This document shows, piece by piece, positions 36,736 through 48,583 of a DNA stretch of 64,000 nt. Both the position numbers and the translations under genes were made by a program. Positions within the stretch are counted from its first letter, which is position 1. Every line of letters starts with the position of its first letter. The notes under the pieces are model-generated. The model saw only the letters and a program-made list of their open reading frames with translations. It made no database searches and was not told where the DNA came from. The stretch comes from Sporothrix humicola (Eukaryota; Ascomycota; Sordariomycetes; Ophiostomatales; Ophiostomataceae). The stretch covers positions 124,001 through 188,000 of the forward strand of contig WNYE01000029.1 in NCBI GenBank assembly GCA_021396245.1, read 5' to 3'.

Positions 36736-38787
36736 ATGACTACCAGCAGATACGCGGCCGACATTCTCAATCTCCGAAGCCAGTACTTTGTCTTTTGGCT
36801 GCCGGGAATTTCTCCTCCGAGCCCACCACGGCTGGTTCTTGGTACATACCCGAGCGACAACGGCACTTTTCAGCCACTGGCCCTGCAAGCATTCGAGCCC
36901 GCCGACAACAATCGCCCGGGACTATGGCTGCTTGACCCAAACACCCTTGGGCCTGTGCTCGACGGTGACAATGACGGCACCGTCTGCCATTACTGGTTCC
37001 AGCTTGGCTATCTTAAAATGACAGACCCGTTCGCATTCACTGTGGACTATCGCGTCGGAGGCATGGCCGACCCCAAGGCGCGCCCCGAGTCCCTGCAGCC
37101 ACCCGCCGTGATCAAGTTCCGGGACGGCAGACTGTGGCCCTGTGATGTTGATGGAAACGAACCAGCGAGGCCACAATCTGTGTCCACGGCTCCCCCATCA
37201 AACAACCACATGGTCATCTACGAACTGCCCACCTCCTGGGCCAAGGGCGGCACTGGTGCCGACGGCTCTATGGACGTCGACGTGGGCACGTTTGCGGATG
37301 TACAGGCACTCTTTTACAGCAGTGCACCAGGCCGCAATTTCGCGTCGATCCCTACCGTGAAGACGGGCGCCATCTTGCAGGAACTCGGCATCAACGCACT
37401 GGAACTGCTGCCGGCAGCAGACGCCAAACCTCGAGGGGAATGGGGTTATGCGACGGCACACTACTTTGCACCGGACTTTGATTTGGGAACTGAGTCTGAG
37501 CTTGTTGGCCTGGTCGACACCATACAAGGGCAAGGGATACGCTTCTTTACTGATGTCGTCATGGCCTTTGGACACGACTCGTACGGCACTCTGGCCGACA
37601 GCGGAACGTCCGCCGTATTCCACATAAACCCTGCCGACGAGCCAGACAATCCGGACAGCTACCAGTCACACACTATGGGTGTTGGCCAGTTACGAGACGG
37701 CTATGGTGGACAGTCTTGGAGGTATATCAAGACAGTGGCCGGTGAGGCATACGACCCCGAAAGTGGACAGACAGTGACAGATGAACTGCATCCCTCTTGG
37801 TCCTTCCACAAATCACACTTGACGCGATGGATGGCCGATTTTGCAGTTTCTGGTTTGCGGCTTGATAGTATCAACAACATTGGCAACTGGGACTTTGTCA
37901 AGGCCTACAAGGAGAAGGCATGGGAGCTCTACAATGCGCGTTCCGTCGATGGAAAAGGCGACGCGTCCAGGTTCCTCGTCATTGGTGAAGAGCTTAGTCT
38001 GCCCGTCGCCATGCTGAAGGAAGGTTGTCTCGATGCCCTCTGGAACGAGAACTGGCTGCAGCGTGCGCGAGCTGTCCTGCTGGGCGAGAGCTGGGGCGAC
38101 GATAGTTTCGAGTGGACAGTCCACAAGCTGGTCGACTGCCGACAGGATTCACTGGATGGCGGCTCGTTTTCGGACGGTACACAGGCCATCAACTACATCA
38201 CCTCGCACGACATTGAAGGCTACCGTAAGAACCGGCTGTATAATTTCTGTCTCGACAATGGCATTACTGAAACCGACGACATAGCCCGGCGTGCCCGTCT
38301 CGCCTTCGCCCTACTGTTGACGTCCGTCGGCATTCCCATTATCTTCGCCGGCGAGGAGTTTGCGGACCAGGAAGACCAGAGCGTCAATATGGCGTACAAG
38401 CAGACAGACCCGGTCAACTACGAGCGCAAAGACGACGGTGGCTGGCGACAAGCATTGTTTGCTTATGTGGCAAACCTTGTGCAATTGCGTACGACATGTC
38501 CAGCACTCGGTGTTAATGACACCGATGTGTTCTTTGTGGACGAAAGTCGCGGTGGGAAGATCATGGCCTGGCGACGGGGAGGAGACTCAACGGCACCTGT
38601 CGTTGTCGTGGCCAACTTTTCAGATGAAGCCACGCCAGGCTCAGAGTATAAAATACCCAACTGGCCCGATGTAGAAGTGGATGGCTGGCGAGAAGTGACA
38701 CAAAACCGCGATGTTCCCAAGGGCTGGATTGGCCGAGAGCCTTTATTCGCATGGGAAGCCAAAGTATATACCTATTGGCAGGCGTGA
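36736..38787 (+). CDS. GH13 alpha-amylase-superfamily glycosidase, branching-enzyme/trehalohydrolase-like
   Basis: Intron-free gene for 683 aa, with no signal peptide and therefore probably intracellular. An N-terminal beta-rich domain (about residues 1-140) precedes a GH13 barrel. The catalytic triad is visible: nucleophile Asp377 in SGLRLDS, acid/base Glu418 in VIGEELS, and third carboxylate Asp492 in TSHDIEGYRKN. The early barrel strand contains GINALELLPAAD and GYATAHYFAPD. The C-terminal beta domain follows. The layout resembles glycogen branching enzymes, maltooligosyltrehalose trehalohydrolases and pullulanase-type enzymes rather than secreted fungal amylases. The exact reaction on alpha-glucan cannot be fixed. 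Absence of introns and the bacterial-type layout leave lateral origin possible. The start is the ATG in CCACCATGACT. Confidence 0.85.
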   Translation: MTTSRYAADILNLRSQYFVFWLPGISPPSPPRLVLGTYPSDNGTFQPLALQAFEPADNNRPGLWLLDPNTLGPVLDGDNDGTVCHYWFQLGYLKMTDPFAFTVDYRVGGMADPKARPESLQPPAVIKFRDGRLWPCDVDGNEPARPQSVSTAPPSNNHMVIYELPTSWAKGGTGADGSMDVDVGTFADVQALFYSSAPGRNFASIPTVKTGAILQELGINALELLPAADAKPRGEWGYATAHYFAPDFDLGTESELVGLVDTIQGQGIRFFTDVVMAFGHDSYGTLADSGTSAVFHINPADEPDNPDSYQSHTMGVGQLRDGYGGQSWRYIKTVAGEAYDPESGQTVTDELHPSWSFHKSHLTRWMADFAVSGLRLDSINNIGNWDFVKAYKEKAWELYNARSVDGKGDASRFLVIGEELSLPVAMLKEGCLDALWNENWLQRARAVLLGESWGDDSFEWTVHKLVDCRQDSLDGGSFSDGTQAINYITSHDIEGYRKNRLYNFCLDNGITETDDIARRARLAFALLLTSVGIPIIFAGEEFADQEDQSVNMAYKQTDPVNYERKDDGGWRQALFAYVANLVQLRTTCPALGVNDTDVFFVDESRGGKIMAWRRGGDSTAPVVVVANFSDEATPGSEYKIPNWPDVEVDGWREVTQNRDVPKGWIGREPLFAWEAKVYTYWQA

Positions 38788-38968
38788 GAATATGACGTAT
38801 GAATAATGACCAGGATGAAGGAGCGAAGAATTGTAACATGAAAAGACATTAATCGTTATTTTGAGAAATCAGAGAACCGTGGTATGCTATGAGCATGATG
38901 CGTGTAACAAGCAAGAACAAAATAAACCAACCCAGCCAAACCCCATTTTACATCCCAGTGACCCCACT

Positions 38969-40021
38969 CTAGAAAGCAATCCGACGTTTCCGGCCGGTGT
39001 ACTTGGACGAGGCCTTGACAATCTTGCCCTTGCGCTCCATCTGCTCCTTCTTCTTGGCAATCCAGGCCTTGCTGCCCTTTTTGATGTTCTTGTTTTTGAT
39101 GCGGCCGTTTTGCGACTTGGCGCCGCGATCGTCCAGAATATCGACGTCGTCCATGTTCTGCACGACGCCCGTAATGTCGCCCGTTGTCGCACCGCTACCG
39201 ACCGTCAGCACCAGATACACCTTCATGTTCTTAGTGCCCGGGTCGTCCTCCAGAATACCGGCGCCAAATCCAGCACGGATGGCTGCCTGGATAATCATGT
39301 TACGCTGGGTGTCGTTTTTGGGGTAGAACTGGCAAACAGCACGGCCGCCGCGGCGCAGCGAGGCGTAGAGGCCGTTGAAGAAGCGGGACAGGCGGCCCTG
39401 CGGGGAAGTGTCGCTGCTCTCGGCGTTGCACAGCCACTGAACAGCACTGATGCTGATGGCCGCGTCAAACGAACCGGCCCGGAATGGCACGCCCTGGCCC
39501 ATGTCGGCTAGCAGCAGGTCGCCCTCGACGTCTCTTTGGAGTGCAACGTCCAGCATCGATGGGCTGACGTCCATGCCGACCCAGACGTGCGGGCCGTTGC
39601 CGATTTCCTCCTCGATGCTGTCGGCGTCGTCGCTGAACCCGGAATATTCGCTCTCGTCGTCGGAGCCGTCGCCTTCGCCATCCTCCTCGCCTTCACCGTC
39701 TTCTTCCTCGCCTCCTCCATTATCTGCGTCGCCGTTTTTCGTCCTCCGTATTGAGGTGCCGGACCGTGTCAGAATCTCGCCCGACAATCCACTGCCGCAT
39801 CCCACGTCCAGAATAAAACTCGGCCCTGGCAGGTCGAGCAGCTCGAGGGCTCGCCGGGTCATGGATGCCTGGACATTTTGTATACGCGAGCTGGTGGTGT
39901 ATTTGCGTGCTTCTGTGTCGTTGTAGTGGATGTCGGCGGCGCTGGGAATTGTTAGAGGGTATTCAGTAGAATTGTTGACGTTGGAAGTAAAAACTTACAG
40001 GGTATCCTCGGGGCGCGACAT
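38969..40021 (-). CDS. BUD23: 18S rRNA (guanine-N7)-methyltransferase Bud23
   Basis: SAM-dependent methyltransferase that modifies the guanine of the small-subunit rRNA at the ribosomal P site and aids 40S export, working with Trm112. It is 331 aa. Exons are 39999-40021 (only 23 nt) and 38969-39941, with intron 39942-39998 of 57 nt (GTAAGT/CCCAG). SAM motif I ILDVGCGSGLSGE is at residues 51-63. An acidic insertion coded around 39600-39730 makes it longer than the yeast protein. The C-terminus has the basic KYTGRKRR motif typical of the Bud23 WBS-type tail. It converges with the GH13 gene (181 bp apart) and ends with TAG. Confidence 0.96.
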
Positions 40022-40860
40022 GATGACGGGTGGGTATTCGTTTGTTTATTTGTGCTTTTGACTGGTATTCGAGCTTGTAATTATCGAAGTGTTTTTATCG
40101 TCTCGTTCCGGCGCTCAATTCGTTCTCTGTGCCGTTCTGTCGTCGCCGCCGTCGATTCTTCCCTCTTTTTCGTCACTGACGTTGAAAGTTCAAACTTTTT
40201 GGTGGGGCTTGCACTTTTCTTATCTTATCGCGACTTTTTATTTTGGAATTAAATTTAGCCAAAGTTTAATGGGTTTATTTTTGGCTGGTGTCCACGCCCC
40301 TCCATTTCCGGACTAACCTCCCATTTTCCGGATTAACTCGCACTGTTTTACAGTGCAAGACCAGCTCAGTCAGCTTATCACAAGCTCGTGTTTGCACCTG
40401 GTTCGCGCCTGCCTGCTCCTGCACTCCCCTATTTTTGGTTTATTTCTGGTTCCGGCAGCTGCCCAGCAGGAGCCGAACACGCTAAAAAGCAGCTGTTCAG
40501 GCCACGACACGCAAAAGCAGCAGCTTGCCAGTTGAGGCTAATCAAACTCCATCGCCAATCCACTCTCACCAGCAGTCTCTTCACTTTCCACGTTCATTTC
40601 TCTTCTTTTCCCGCCACATCTTCTTCCACCCATTCTGTCCTTTTTGCGTCGCTCTTTTTTGTCGTCGCAGCCCACTTCATGCTGCCTTTCTTTCCACCGA
40701 CATAGGTCGACACCTTTGCGGCCGAGCAAAGTCTCAGCTCAGTTGCTTTCAAACTCTCTTCTCTCTTCGTTCTTCGTTTCGTCCTCTTCGTTGAGGCCGT
40801 CGACTCTACTTTGATCTTCTCTTTTTCCCTTTTCCCCTCTCTCTTCCTCTCCTCGCCACC
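40022..40860. other. Divergent promoter region BUD23 / SVP26
   Basis: 839 bp between the divergent starts. The right 300 bp are C/T-rich on the plus strand and form the likely leader of SVP26. No gene seen. Confidence 0.55.
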
Positions 40861-41625
40861 ATGTGGATTCTCCCGCTTGTTGGCTACGCCGGAGCCGTCA
40901 TCGGCTTCGGCTTTCTAACGTTGGCAATCGGTTCGTACCACCTTTGACTTCTCCAGCTTTTCCACCCCGTCCCGTGTCTTGTCCGTCCTCTAACTTCTAC
41001 CACAGCCTCCGGCCTCTACTACCTCTCCGAACTCGTCGAGGAGCACACCGTGCTCGCCAAGCGCTTCCTCAGCCGACTCGTCCAAGGCATCGTCGTCCTT
41101 CAGCTTCTCCTTCTCGTTTTCGACCGGTTTCCGTTTTGGCCGACCGTCCTCGGCATCTTTTCCCACGTCGTCTACTTTGGCAACATGCGCCGCTTCCCCT
41201 ACGTGCAGCTGAGCGACCCGCTGTTTTTACTTTCGTGCATCCTGGTCCTCCTCAACCACTACGTCTGGTTCAAGTACTTTTCCAACACCCAGCAGCGCGC
41301 CTACCAAAACATGTCGTCCTACTACGACACGCCCTCCAACGTGCCGACGTTTATGCAGATTGCGTCGTACTTTGGGATTTGCGTGTGGCTCGTGCCGTTT
41401 GCGCTCTTTGTGAGCCTGTCGGCGAGCGACAACGTCCTGCCGACCATGGGCGGCAGCGATGCTATGGGAGGCGGCGGCAGTTCCGGTGGCATCGACTCCG
41501 TGTCGTCCTCCTCGACTGCCAAGCGCGGCCAGGGCATGGCCAAGGCGCTGGTCGACAGCGCACTGTCTATTGTCACGAGCGTCACGTCAGCAACCGGCCT
41601 CAAGCGGTCGGATGATCGACTGTAG
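40861..41625 (+). CDS. SVP26: Svp26/Tex261-type ER-Golgi cargo adaptor
   Basis: Integral membrane protein of early Golgi/COPII vesicles that helps retain or sort glycosyltransferases, 229 aa, close to the yeast length of 228. Exons are 40861-40930 and 41006-41625, with intron 40931-41005 (GTTCGT donor, CACAG acceptor; an Ala codon is split). The family pattern is clear: ASGLYYLSELVEEHTVLAKR after TM1, then three further hydrophobic segments, the motif PYVQLSDPLFL, and the NHYVWFKYF segment. The tail is Gly/Ser-rich and cytosolic. It ends with TAG. Confidence 0.94.
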
Positions 41626-42593
41626 TCGGTTTTGTTCTCTTTCTCTTTCTGTGCAATTTTCAGCCTTGTGATTTATTTGGGTCGGCGTTGTTCAATGGTG
41701 TTTTTATGGACTCGGTAATATGGCCAGTGCAGGCCGGTGTTTTGGTCAAAGGACAGGTCCAAGGTACGTTCAAATTCCCTTCGTTTTCATCATATCTTTT
41801 TTTTACCACCACCCACCCCTACATGCTGTGGCACAGCATGATGCTTTACTTCGCTAAGATTGTACTTGATCATGGCCCACAAGTCTTTTGTGAATCTGCC
41901 GTGCAGGAGAATAACTTATATCTACCAATTTCCTCTGATTCTGTGCCACACATGTCCTTTCCTCCCACTCTTCACTAATTTCTATTTTACCCGTTTTCGA
42001 GAATCACAGCTGACATGTTAAGGCCTGTTTTAGTTTTCTGCTTTTTCTCGACAAACCAGCGACGGGCCTGTGTTTTATGATTTGATTGAGATGCTCCCTC
42101 AATATGTTCCTACCCATCATGGAAATGGGTCAGCTTTGTCTCCTTCCATTTTCTCTACTGTTACTAGTTGCTACTTTTTTTCTCTCATCTTTGGGAACCA
42201 ATACCACATTTGCCAACGAGATCGCCTTGAATCCCAGTCTTAGTGAACAATGCCAGGTTGTGAAAATACATCCTCTCAAAGTACGGCAATTTCATGTCAA
42301 TACCACCAGCTGTCACGATGTAACCAGTACGGCTTTTGACGGATGAGTTTTATGCGAGCGAACGCTCCTGCCTGACTGCGGAGTTGGGTTCCTGCCTTCC
42401 TGCCTCTCTTGGCCAGCCCATACCTTCCTTTTCCGGTGAAAATGCAGCGTGAATTCAAAACAAAAACAAACACAAAAATTCACGCAGATCACCGCCTCTT
42501 TTTCTCTTCTCCCAACACCAACGTCTGGCTGACAAGCCTCCCTCAATTGCATCATCTCCACGAATCCAAATCCACGAACAACACAACACAGCG
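41626..42593. other. Intergenic region
   Basis: 968 bp between SVP26 and the GHKL ATPase gene. No gene or repeat recognised. Confidence 0.5.
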
Positions 42594-45335
42594 ATGGCGT
42601 CGAGGAGATCCATCAAACGCTCCGAGAGCGACGACGAGGTCACTCTCGAGGATGGCTACGACTGTGAGCCTGAAACGACACTTGACTCGATCGAGCGTAG
42701 CAAGACGATAAACTTCTCCATCAGTGCCAACTACACATCGACATGGAAACCGCGGGAAGCTTTTCGCGAGCTTATTCAGAACTGGTATGTTCCAATGTTA
42801 CTCTTATACCTTCTCCGAGCTGCCAGTGACACGGTTCTACGTGGCATACTTGTTCTAACAATGGCCGTGTTCTTCTGCAGGCGTGATGGCATCATCAAGT
42901 CCTTCAAGCTTGCCGAAAGCGACTTCAAGGTCGAGCGCGTCGAGCAGACCACAGGCCGGACGGCCGAGATTATCTACCGTGTGCCGGCTCCAGACAGCCT
43001 CGAGGGGACAGACAAGAAATGGCTCGGCTACATCTCATACAAGGGACGTGACGGCGAGGGCACAATCGACATTGTGAACTGCGCGGCCACGCTACAGCCG
43101 GAAAACCTGGACATGGGTGACACCAGCAAGGACAAAGATACCACACAAGCCGGGACCCATGGTGAGGGTCTCAAGATTGCCCTTCTCGTGTTCATGCGAA
43201 GTGGCCAGAATCACGCCGTTCGGTGCCGCACCGGAGGCTTCAACTGGTACTTCAACTTTACGACCCGTGGGCGACTCGTCGCCCGTTTACTGCGCATGTC
43301 AAGCAGTGCTGTATTGCAGGCCGTCGAACGAACGCAGCGGCAGGCACTGCGCCCTGATTCACTTCTTCCTCTGGCAGCTTCGCCAACCACTGATGTTCAT
43401 TTTGTGATTGGCGAGACTGGGCGAGGGCGGGATGAGAAGGGTGATATGGTCGCCCGTGCACCCGTCAAACAGGAACAGTTCGAGGCATGGACCGGGGCAG
43501 CCCTGTTTCTACATACGTCCGATCCTGATGGCATCTTGACTGCGGATAGTGCTGGTGATATCTTACTGGTACCAGAGCTCAAGGGCAAGATCTTCCTCAA
43601 GGGGCTTCTACTTGCTGAGTCTACCGTCCACGCATCGGCTAGCATGACTGGAAAGCCACTCAAATATGGCTACAACATCGCCTCTGGGAGTACGAACCGA
43701 GAGAGAACACACCTTTCCAGTGCACATGACGAGGGGAAGGCTATCATGGCTATCTGGGATGCGGTTCGCACAAAGAAAGTAAAGGTATGGGGGTCAATGG
43801 CAACATGTTTCAGCGATATGCTGAACTCGGAGCACCCGGAGTATGCCGACGTTGCATGGGCCAAGAATATGTCCAGAAGCATGGCAGTCTCTCTCAAATC
43901 CAACCTTGTCCAAGGCCGGTTGATGAACAAGTGGTACTACTGCAAGAATGCAAAGGCTGAGGTAAGGTCCTACAAGATCAGAAAAATATGGAGGCTTTGT
44001 CTGCTAACCGAACTGTTATCAATAGAACCCTCGACTTGAAGACATAATTCGCGGGCTTGGCCTCGAAGGAGAAGAACTGGGAAAGAAATACTGGGACATT
44101 CTTTTCAAGCACAAGCTTGTTCACACGGCAGATGAGGAAGAGCGCCGCCGCTTCATGGCTGCGCCTGTTGTCAACATCCCTGAAACACCCTACGCCAAGT
44201 CCTTGTGTCGTCTACTGGACGCTTGCTTTGAGTCATGCGCTGAAATGGTTGGACTGGGGTTTGTCTTCGTTCAGACGGGACAGCTCAATCTCCGGCTCTC
44301 GTACTCAGAGGACGACCTTCAGTTTCGCTTTGATGACCGCTGGCTAACCTCACAGAGAGGTTTGGACCACCTCGACCTGCCGGCGAGCCTCTTCTCGGGA
44401 AGCGATATTCTATTCCATGCTGTGAAAGGTCTGTTTTCCAATGCGTTGCACGAACTACCGATGCATGTCTTTGCAAATGCCTGCCGGAAGCAAAGCAACC
44501 ACGCCCAGTTGCAACGCCGCAAGCAGCAAATCTGCCTTGTCGATCAGCGACTGAACAGCTTTCAACGCCTCGAGACCATGTTGATGGAGGAGATGGCTGG
44601 AGATGTGGCCTGCCGTCTGCAATTTCCCGCCATCCAGACAGGAATAGGAGACGTCGAGATCGAAATTCAGTGCCATCTAGCGTCGACATGTGTGCACTTG
44701 CGTGAGAAGCTGCTTTACCGTGATGGTATGTTTATGACTTCCGCCCCCACTCCAAAATGCAGTCTATTTACTAATATACTATTGGGCGCACGTTTCCAGT
44801 TCGGTCCAGTGACCTGCCCTGTATTTCACAGAATGGCAATGGTGTTCGAGGCCTTGCTTGTCGTTTTACGCGTTACGAGGCTTGGGCAGGCCAGCACGAA
44901 GAGAACGGGTTGACTGTGGGACAAGATTACTTCTTCCTGTGTGCAGTGGTTGCCGACCAGGATGCCTTTGTCTTTGCATCCGACACATACACTGTCCCAG
45001 TACCTAAAACGCCGCGACGAAAGCAGGTGGCTCCTGTTCCCCCGCCGCCGAGATGGCCTCGTATTGGTATGTAACTCATATCCTGACGTCCTGATGTCCT
45101 GATGTCCTGATGTCGCTGTATCTTCCTCTTATGTTGAGAACATATCCAATTTACTAACCCGGCACACCCAGAACTCGGTGACGAGCTAGAGGAGATGAAT
45201 ATCATGAATGTCGAACGCTGGCATTCTGTCAAGAGACGCGGACAGGTGTCTGAACACGAAGTCATGGCCATCATGAAAGACAAGTCCGGTCCTGATGAGC
45301 AGGCAACTCCCCGGAAACGGTCGAGACTTCTCTGA
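42594..45335 (+). CDS. Uncharacterised GHKL-type (Bergerat-fold) ATPase
   Basis: 800 aa in five exons: 42594-42784, 42881-43961, 44026-44725, 44800-45066, 45172-45335. All introns are GT-AG, mostly GTATGT/GTAAGG donors, and the frame is kept throughout. The first intron (96 nt) is open in frame. Residues 59-66 (ELIQNWRD) match the GHKL N-box with Glu59, Asn63 and Asp66 in the right spacing. AGTHGEGLKIAL, preceded by a Thr-Ser-Lys element, matches the lid/G2 box. The usual D-x-G-x-G adenine-binding box is replaced by a VNCAATL segment, so nucleotide binding may be unusual. The C-terminal half has no recognised domain and ends in a basic, Arg/Lys-rich tail (TPRKRSRLL) like a nuclear localisation signal. 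GHKL members include Hsp90, MORC and sacsin; this one fits none closely. Confidence 0.88.
45081..45116 (+). repeat. Short tandem repeat of CCTGATGT units in intron 4
   Basis: Four imperfect copies of TCCTGA(C/T)G inside the last intron of the GHKL gene. No function is implied. Confidence 0.8.
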
Positions 45336-46824
45336 AGTCAGCAGGGAATACGGGACCCGTTCGATGAACCAAATTAACAATTGCGTGGCGGGACAAGTGC
45401 CCGAGGTAGTTCAGGTATAGGCCAAGGTGGTCAAGGTGCTTCCCGGCAAGTGCAGGCTCATATGACATGTTGGTAATGGCCAGGGCTGGATGGTCGGCTG
45501 CAGACGAGGGTACAGCTTAGTGGCTACCAAGAAGTGGGCAGTTTTAGCATTGTTTATGTCATGTCAAGAAAGATTCCTGGCATCAACCCTTCGTTTGAAC
45601 CAAAACGAGAATTTATTATTATTTATTGTTGCAAGTGCCTAGGAAGGTTATATCTTCCCCAAGCAGAACAGGAGAACATGGAGAATACAGAGGCGAATGG
45701 TAATACGGCATATCTATGCACCGGCGACAACGCCACATGTCCGGTGGCTGAATCTGTGACGGCGTGCTTCTAGGTTACAGGCTGGCAGTCAGCCTCCAAT
45801 CGGCCGAGAAGCCATTCAGGGTCCAGGTCTGCATATGGCATCTCGCCGGCGTATTATCGACACCCCTCTCCTTGTCGTCTTAAAGCCATTGAGTGAGATC
45901 TATTGTCTGGCAGGGTGGGGAGACATAGCTTCCCCACGAACTGCTACCATGACTTGGCGATGCTCTCCTGTGGTTAGCTATGACTGTCCGCCAATCAATT
46001 GGATAAAGTGGGCGTGCAATGGCAGCCTTCCGCCAACTGCTGGACTTGGAAATGCCAAATTCTGGTGCCTGTGGGCTTGTGGTGATCTTTGATGGGTGCA
46101 TCATCCCCTGGATTCTGAGTCACAATGCCGCTACCTGGGGTGAAGCTTACCATACCTATCAGAATTCAATCTTGGGGGTGTGCAGGAACAACGAAAAAAA
46201 TAAAGAGAGGCGTGCTTTCTTGGCCAGTCCTGTCCGAGTGACTCACAATCACGGTTGCCTATAAATTTGGGCGGGGGCGTGGGTGTGGGAAGGATGCACC
46301 TTCCGTCGACCCCTGAAATTGGAACCGGCACCCGCACCCGCACCTTCCCCCGGCGCAAGATCTTCCATGCACATACGGGCCGGGCCGCAGTGACACAAGC
46401 AGATCGCGTCCAAATCGAACGTCGCGACTATGGAATAATGTTAGCTGTATTATAATAAGTATGGAAGGAAATATCAATGGTTAAAGAGTGATGAAAGAAC
46501 GGAGGCCTAGACGCTTACCAATTGCTGTTGCCTACCCCGAATATGACATCACATTTGGAGCATATCATTTGCAGTGTCTCCATTGGCAATGCACAACATG
46601 CTGACGGCAGACAGTGTCTTGAATAAATGCTCTTGTATAAATGCTCAATCACCTCGTGGACGCAGTAGTGAATCAAAAGGTATTGCATTATTGCATTATT
46701 CTAAAGAATGACTCGCAAACTGGTATTAAGCTTCTTCTATCAACTCCTTCTTTTTATTTCCCTTCTGCCTTTCTCCACCAACATTATTTTCTCTTTTCTC
46801 TCCGTCTTCCCCCCCTCTCCTTAC
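45336..46824. other. Convergent intergenic region
   Basis: 1.5 kb between the ends of the GHKL gene and the second transporter gene. No gene supported. A G/C-rich alternating GGGTGCGG/CACCCGCACC patch lies around 46270-46350. Confidence 0.5.
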
Positions 46825-48583
46825 CTAATGGGCAAACCGGAAATCGAGGCGGCGGCTGCCCTGCAGGCGGGTCTCGCGCTTGTACTTGATCTGCTCGTCG
46901 TGAGACAGGGCGTTCCAGACGCGCTCGCGCTGCTTGTTGCGGAAGATGTAGTAGGCCTTGGCAAACAGAAAACTGCCAATGGCCAAGAAGTTGATGACAA
47001 TCAAAAACTTGTTGCCGCGGTGGTAGTAGGGGGCGTCGTCGGCGCGGTAGATGTAGGCGGCGATGATGCCGCCGAGCTGGACGGAGATGTTGTAGAGGGC
47101 GGCGGACACCGAACGGGCGCCGACATTATTAGAGTTCTTGGAGGTCCAGCCGACGAGGATGGCGTGGCAGTAGGGGTAGGACAGCAGGGTTGTGACCAAG
47201 GCATAGGTGCCCCAGCGGTTGACAATGAGGCCGGGCCAAAACCGCAAGGCAATGACGCAGGGCAGCGTCCAGAGGCTCTGGATCATGGCGACAAAGGAGC
47301 GCTCCTTGACAAAGTCGGAGAGACGTGTCAGGAGGATGAGCGTGAAAATGTGCATGACGCTGGCGGGGATGGTCAGCAGGTTGACGTTGAAGGTGCTGAA
47401 GCCGGCCGACTTGAGAATGAGCGTAATGTAGGTCGACGGCGGCGACTGCGGGATGTAGGCCAGCAGGCCGATAATGTAGAGCGGCCACAGGTCATAATCC
47501 TTAAAGGCCTCCCACAACCGGCGCGGCGTCACGGCCTGGCGGTTGTGCATGTCGCCTTTGCTGGGGTCGTCGCGCAGGACGCGGTTGACGACAATCGAGA
47601 CTTCTCTATCAGTAAACCAGCCGTTGGGACGGTACCAGGCCTTGGTTTGGACGGCCGATGCGGGCATCAGGAAGAACGAGGCGATGCCGACGGCCAGCGT
47701 GATGAGACCCTCGATCAAAAACAGCCAGCGCCAGCCGCTGCGGCCCCCGACGCCGTCCAAGTGAAAGATGGCGAAAGCGAGGAGGGACGTAATGATGGTC
47801 GTGACTGAGAGGGCAGTCCAGAAGTAGCTGAGGCGGACGGGCAGTTCTCTCGACGTGTAAAAGTACGACAGCCACAGGACAATGTCCGGGATGAAACCGC
47901 CCTCCAAAACACCGAGAAGAGCACGAGTGACCAAAAATGAAGTCCGGCCAGCCAGCGCCGTCTGCGAAATGGCGACAATCGACCACAACACCATCTGCAT
48001 GGGAATCCACCGATCGGGGCCGATCTTTTTGGAGACGAGCTGCGACGGGAGTTCAGCCAGGAGGAAGCTTATCAAAAAGATGGTGTTTCCGTAGTTGTAG
48101 TCTAGGGGGCTAAGTTAGCAGATGAATTCTAAAGGTACATATTGAAAATAATATCATGGGCTTGGTCTTACCGTTAGACGTCAGACCCAACTCCGGCAGG
48201 AGATTGTCCGAGACGGCCTGCACGAGGTTGCCGCGGTCGACCTGCAGCCCAAAGAACATGACACAGGCCCAGAGACACACGCGCCAGTCGAGCTTGCGGA
48301 CGAGCGCGCGCTCTTCCTCTGCGGACCACGTAAACGTTGGGTCGAACACGTGGCGGCACTCGTAGCTAGCGTTCTCGTAGACGCCTTTCCAATAAGCGGC
48401 CACGTCGGGGTCCAAAAACGGATTCTTTTCCAGCTCATAGGCTGAGCCGTCGTCGTCGGACGAGTCGGCGCCGTCGGCAATGTTGGACGTGGCGGCATCT
48501 TTGGCGGCCGACGGCGGGATGGATGTCTCCTTGTTGACATCGACGACCGTCGTGACCTCGGGCGGTTCGACGTTGAGAGACAT
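46825..48583 (-). CDS. MFS transporter, Dal5/Soa1-like anion:cation symporter family
   Basis: 562 aa plasma-membrane transporter. Exons are 48172-48583 and 46825-48101, with intron 48102-48171 (GTAAGA donor, CCTAG acceptor; an Asp codon split). The first 75 residues are an acidic, Ser/Asp-rich cytosolic extension. Hallmarks are FGLQVDRGNLVQAVSDNLL in the first membrane region, ELPSQLVSKKIGPDRWIP after TM2, GVLEGGFIPDIVLWLSYFYT, GWRWLFLIEG, RVLRDDPSKGDMHNRQ in the central loop, and the C-terminal signature RRLDFRFAH. Relatives carry allantoate, sulfonates, vitamins or dipeptides; the substrate is not predictable. It ends with TAG. Confidence 0.94.
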
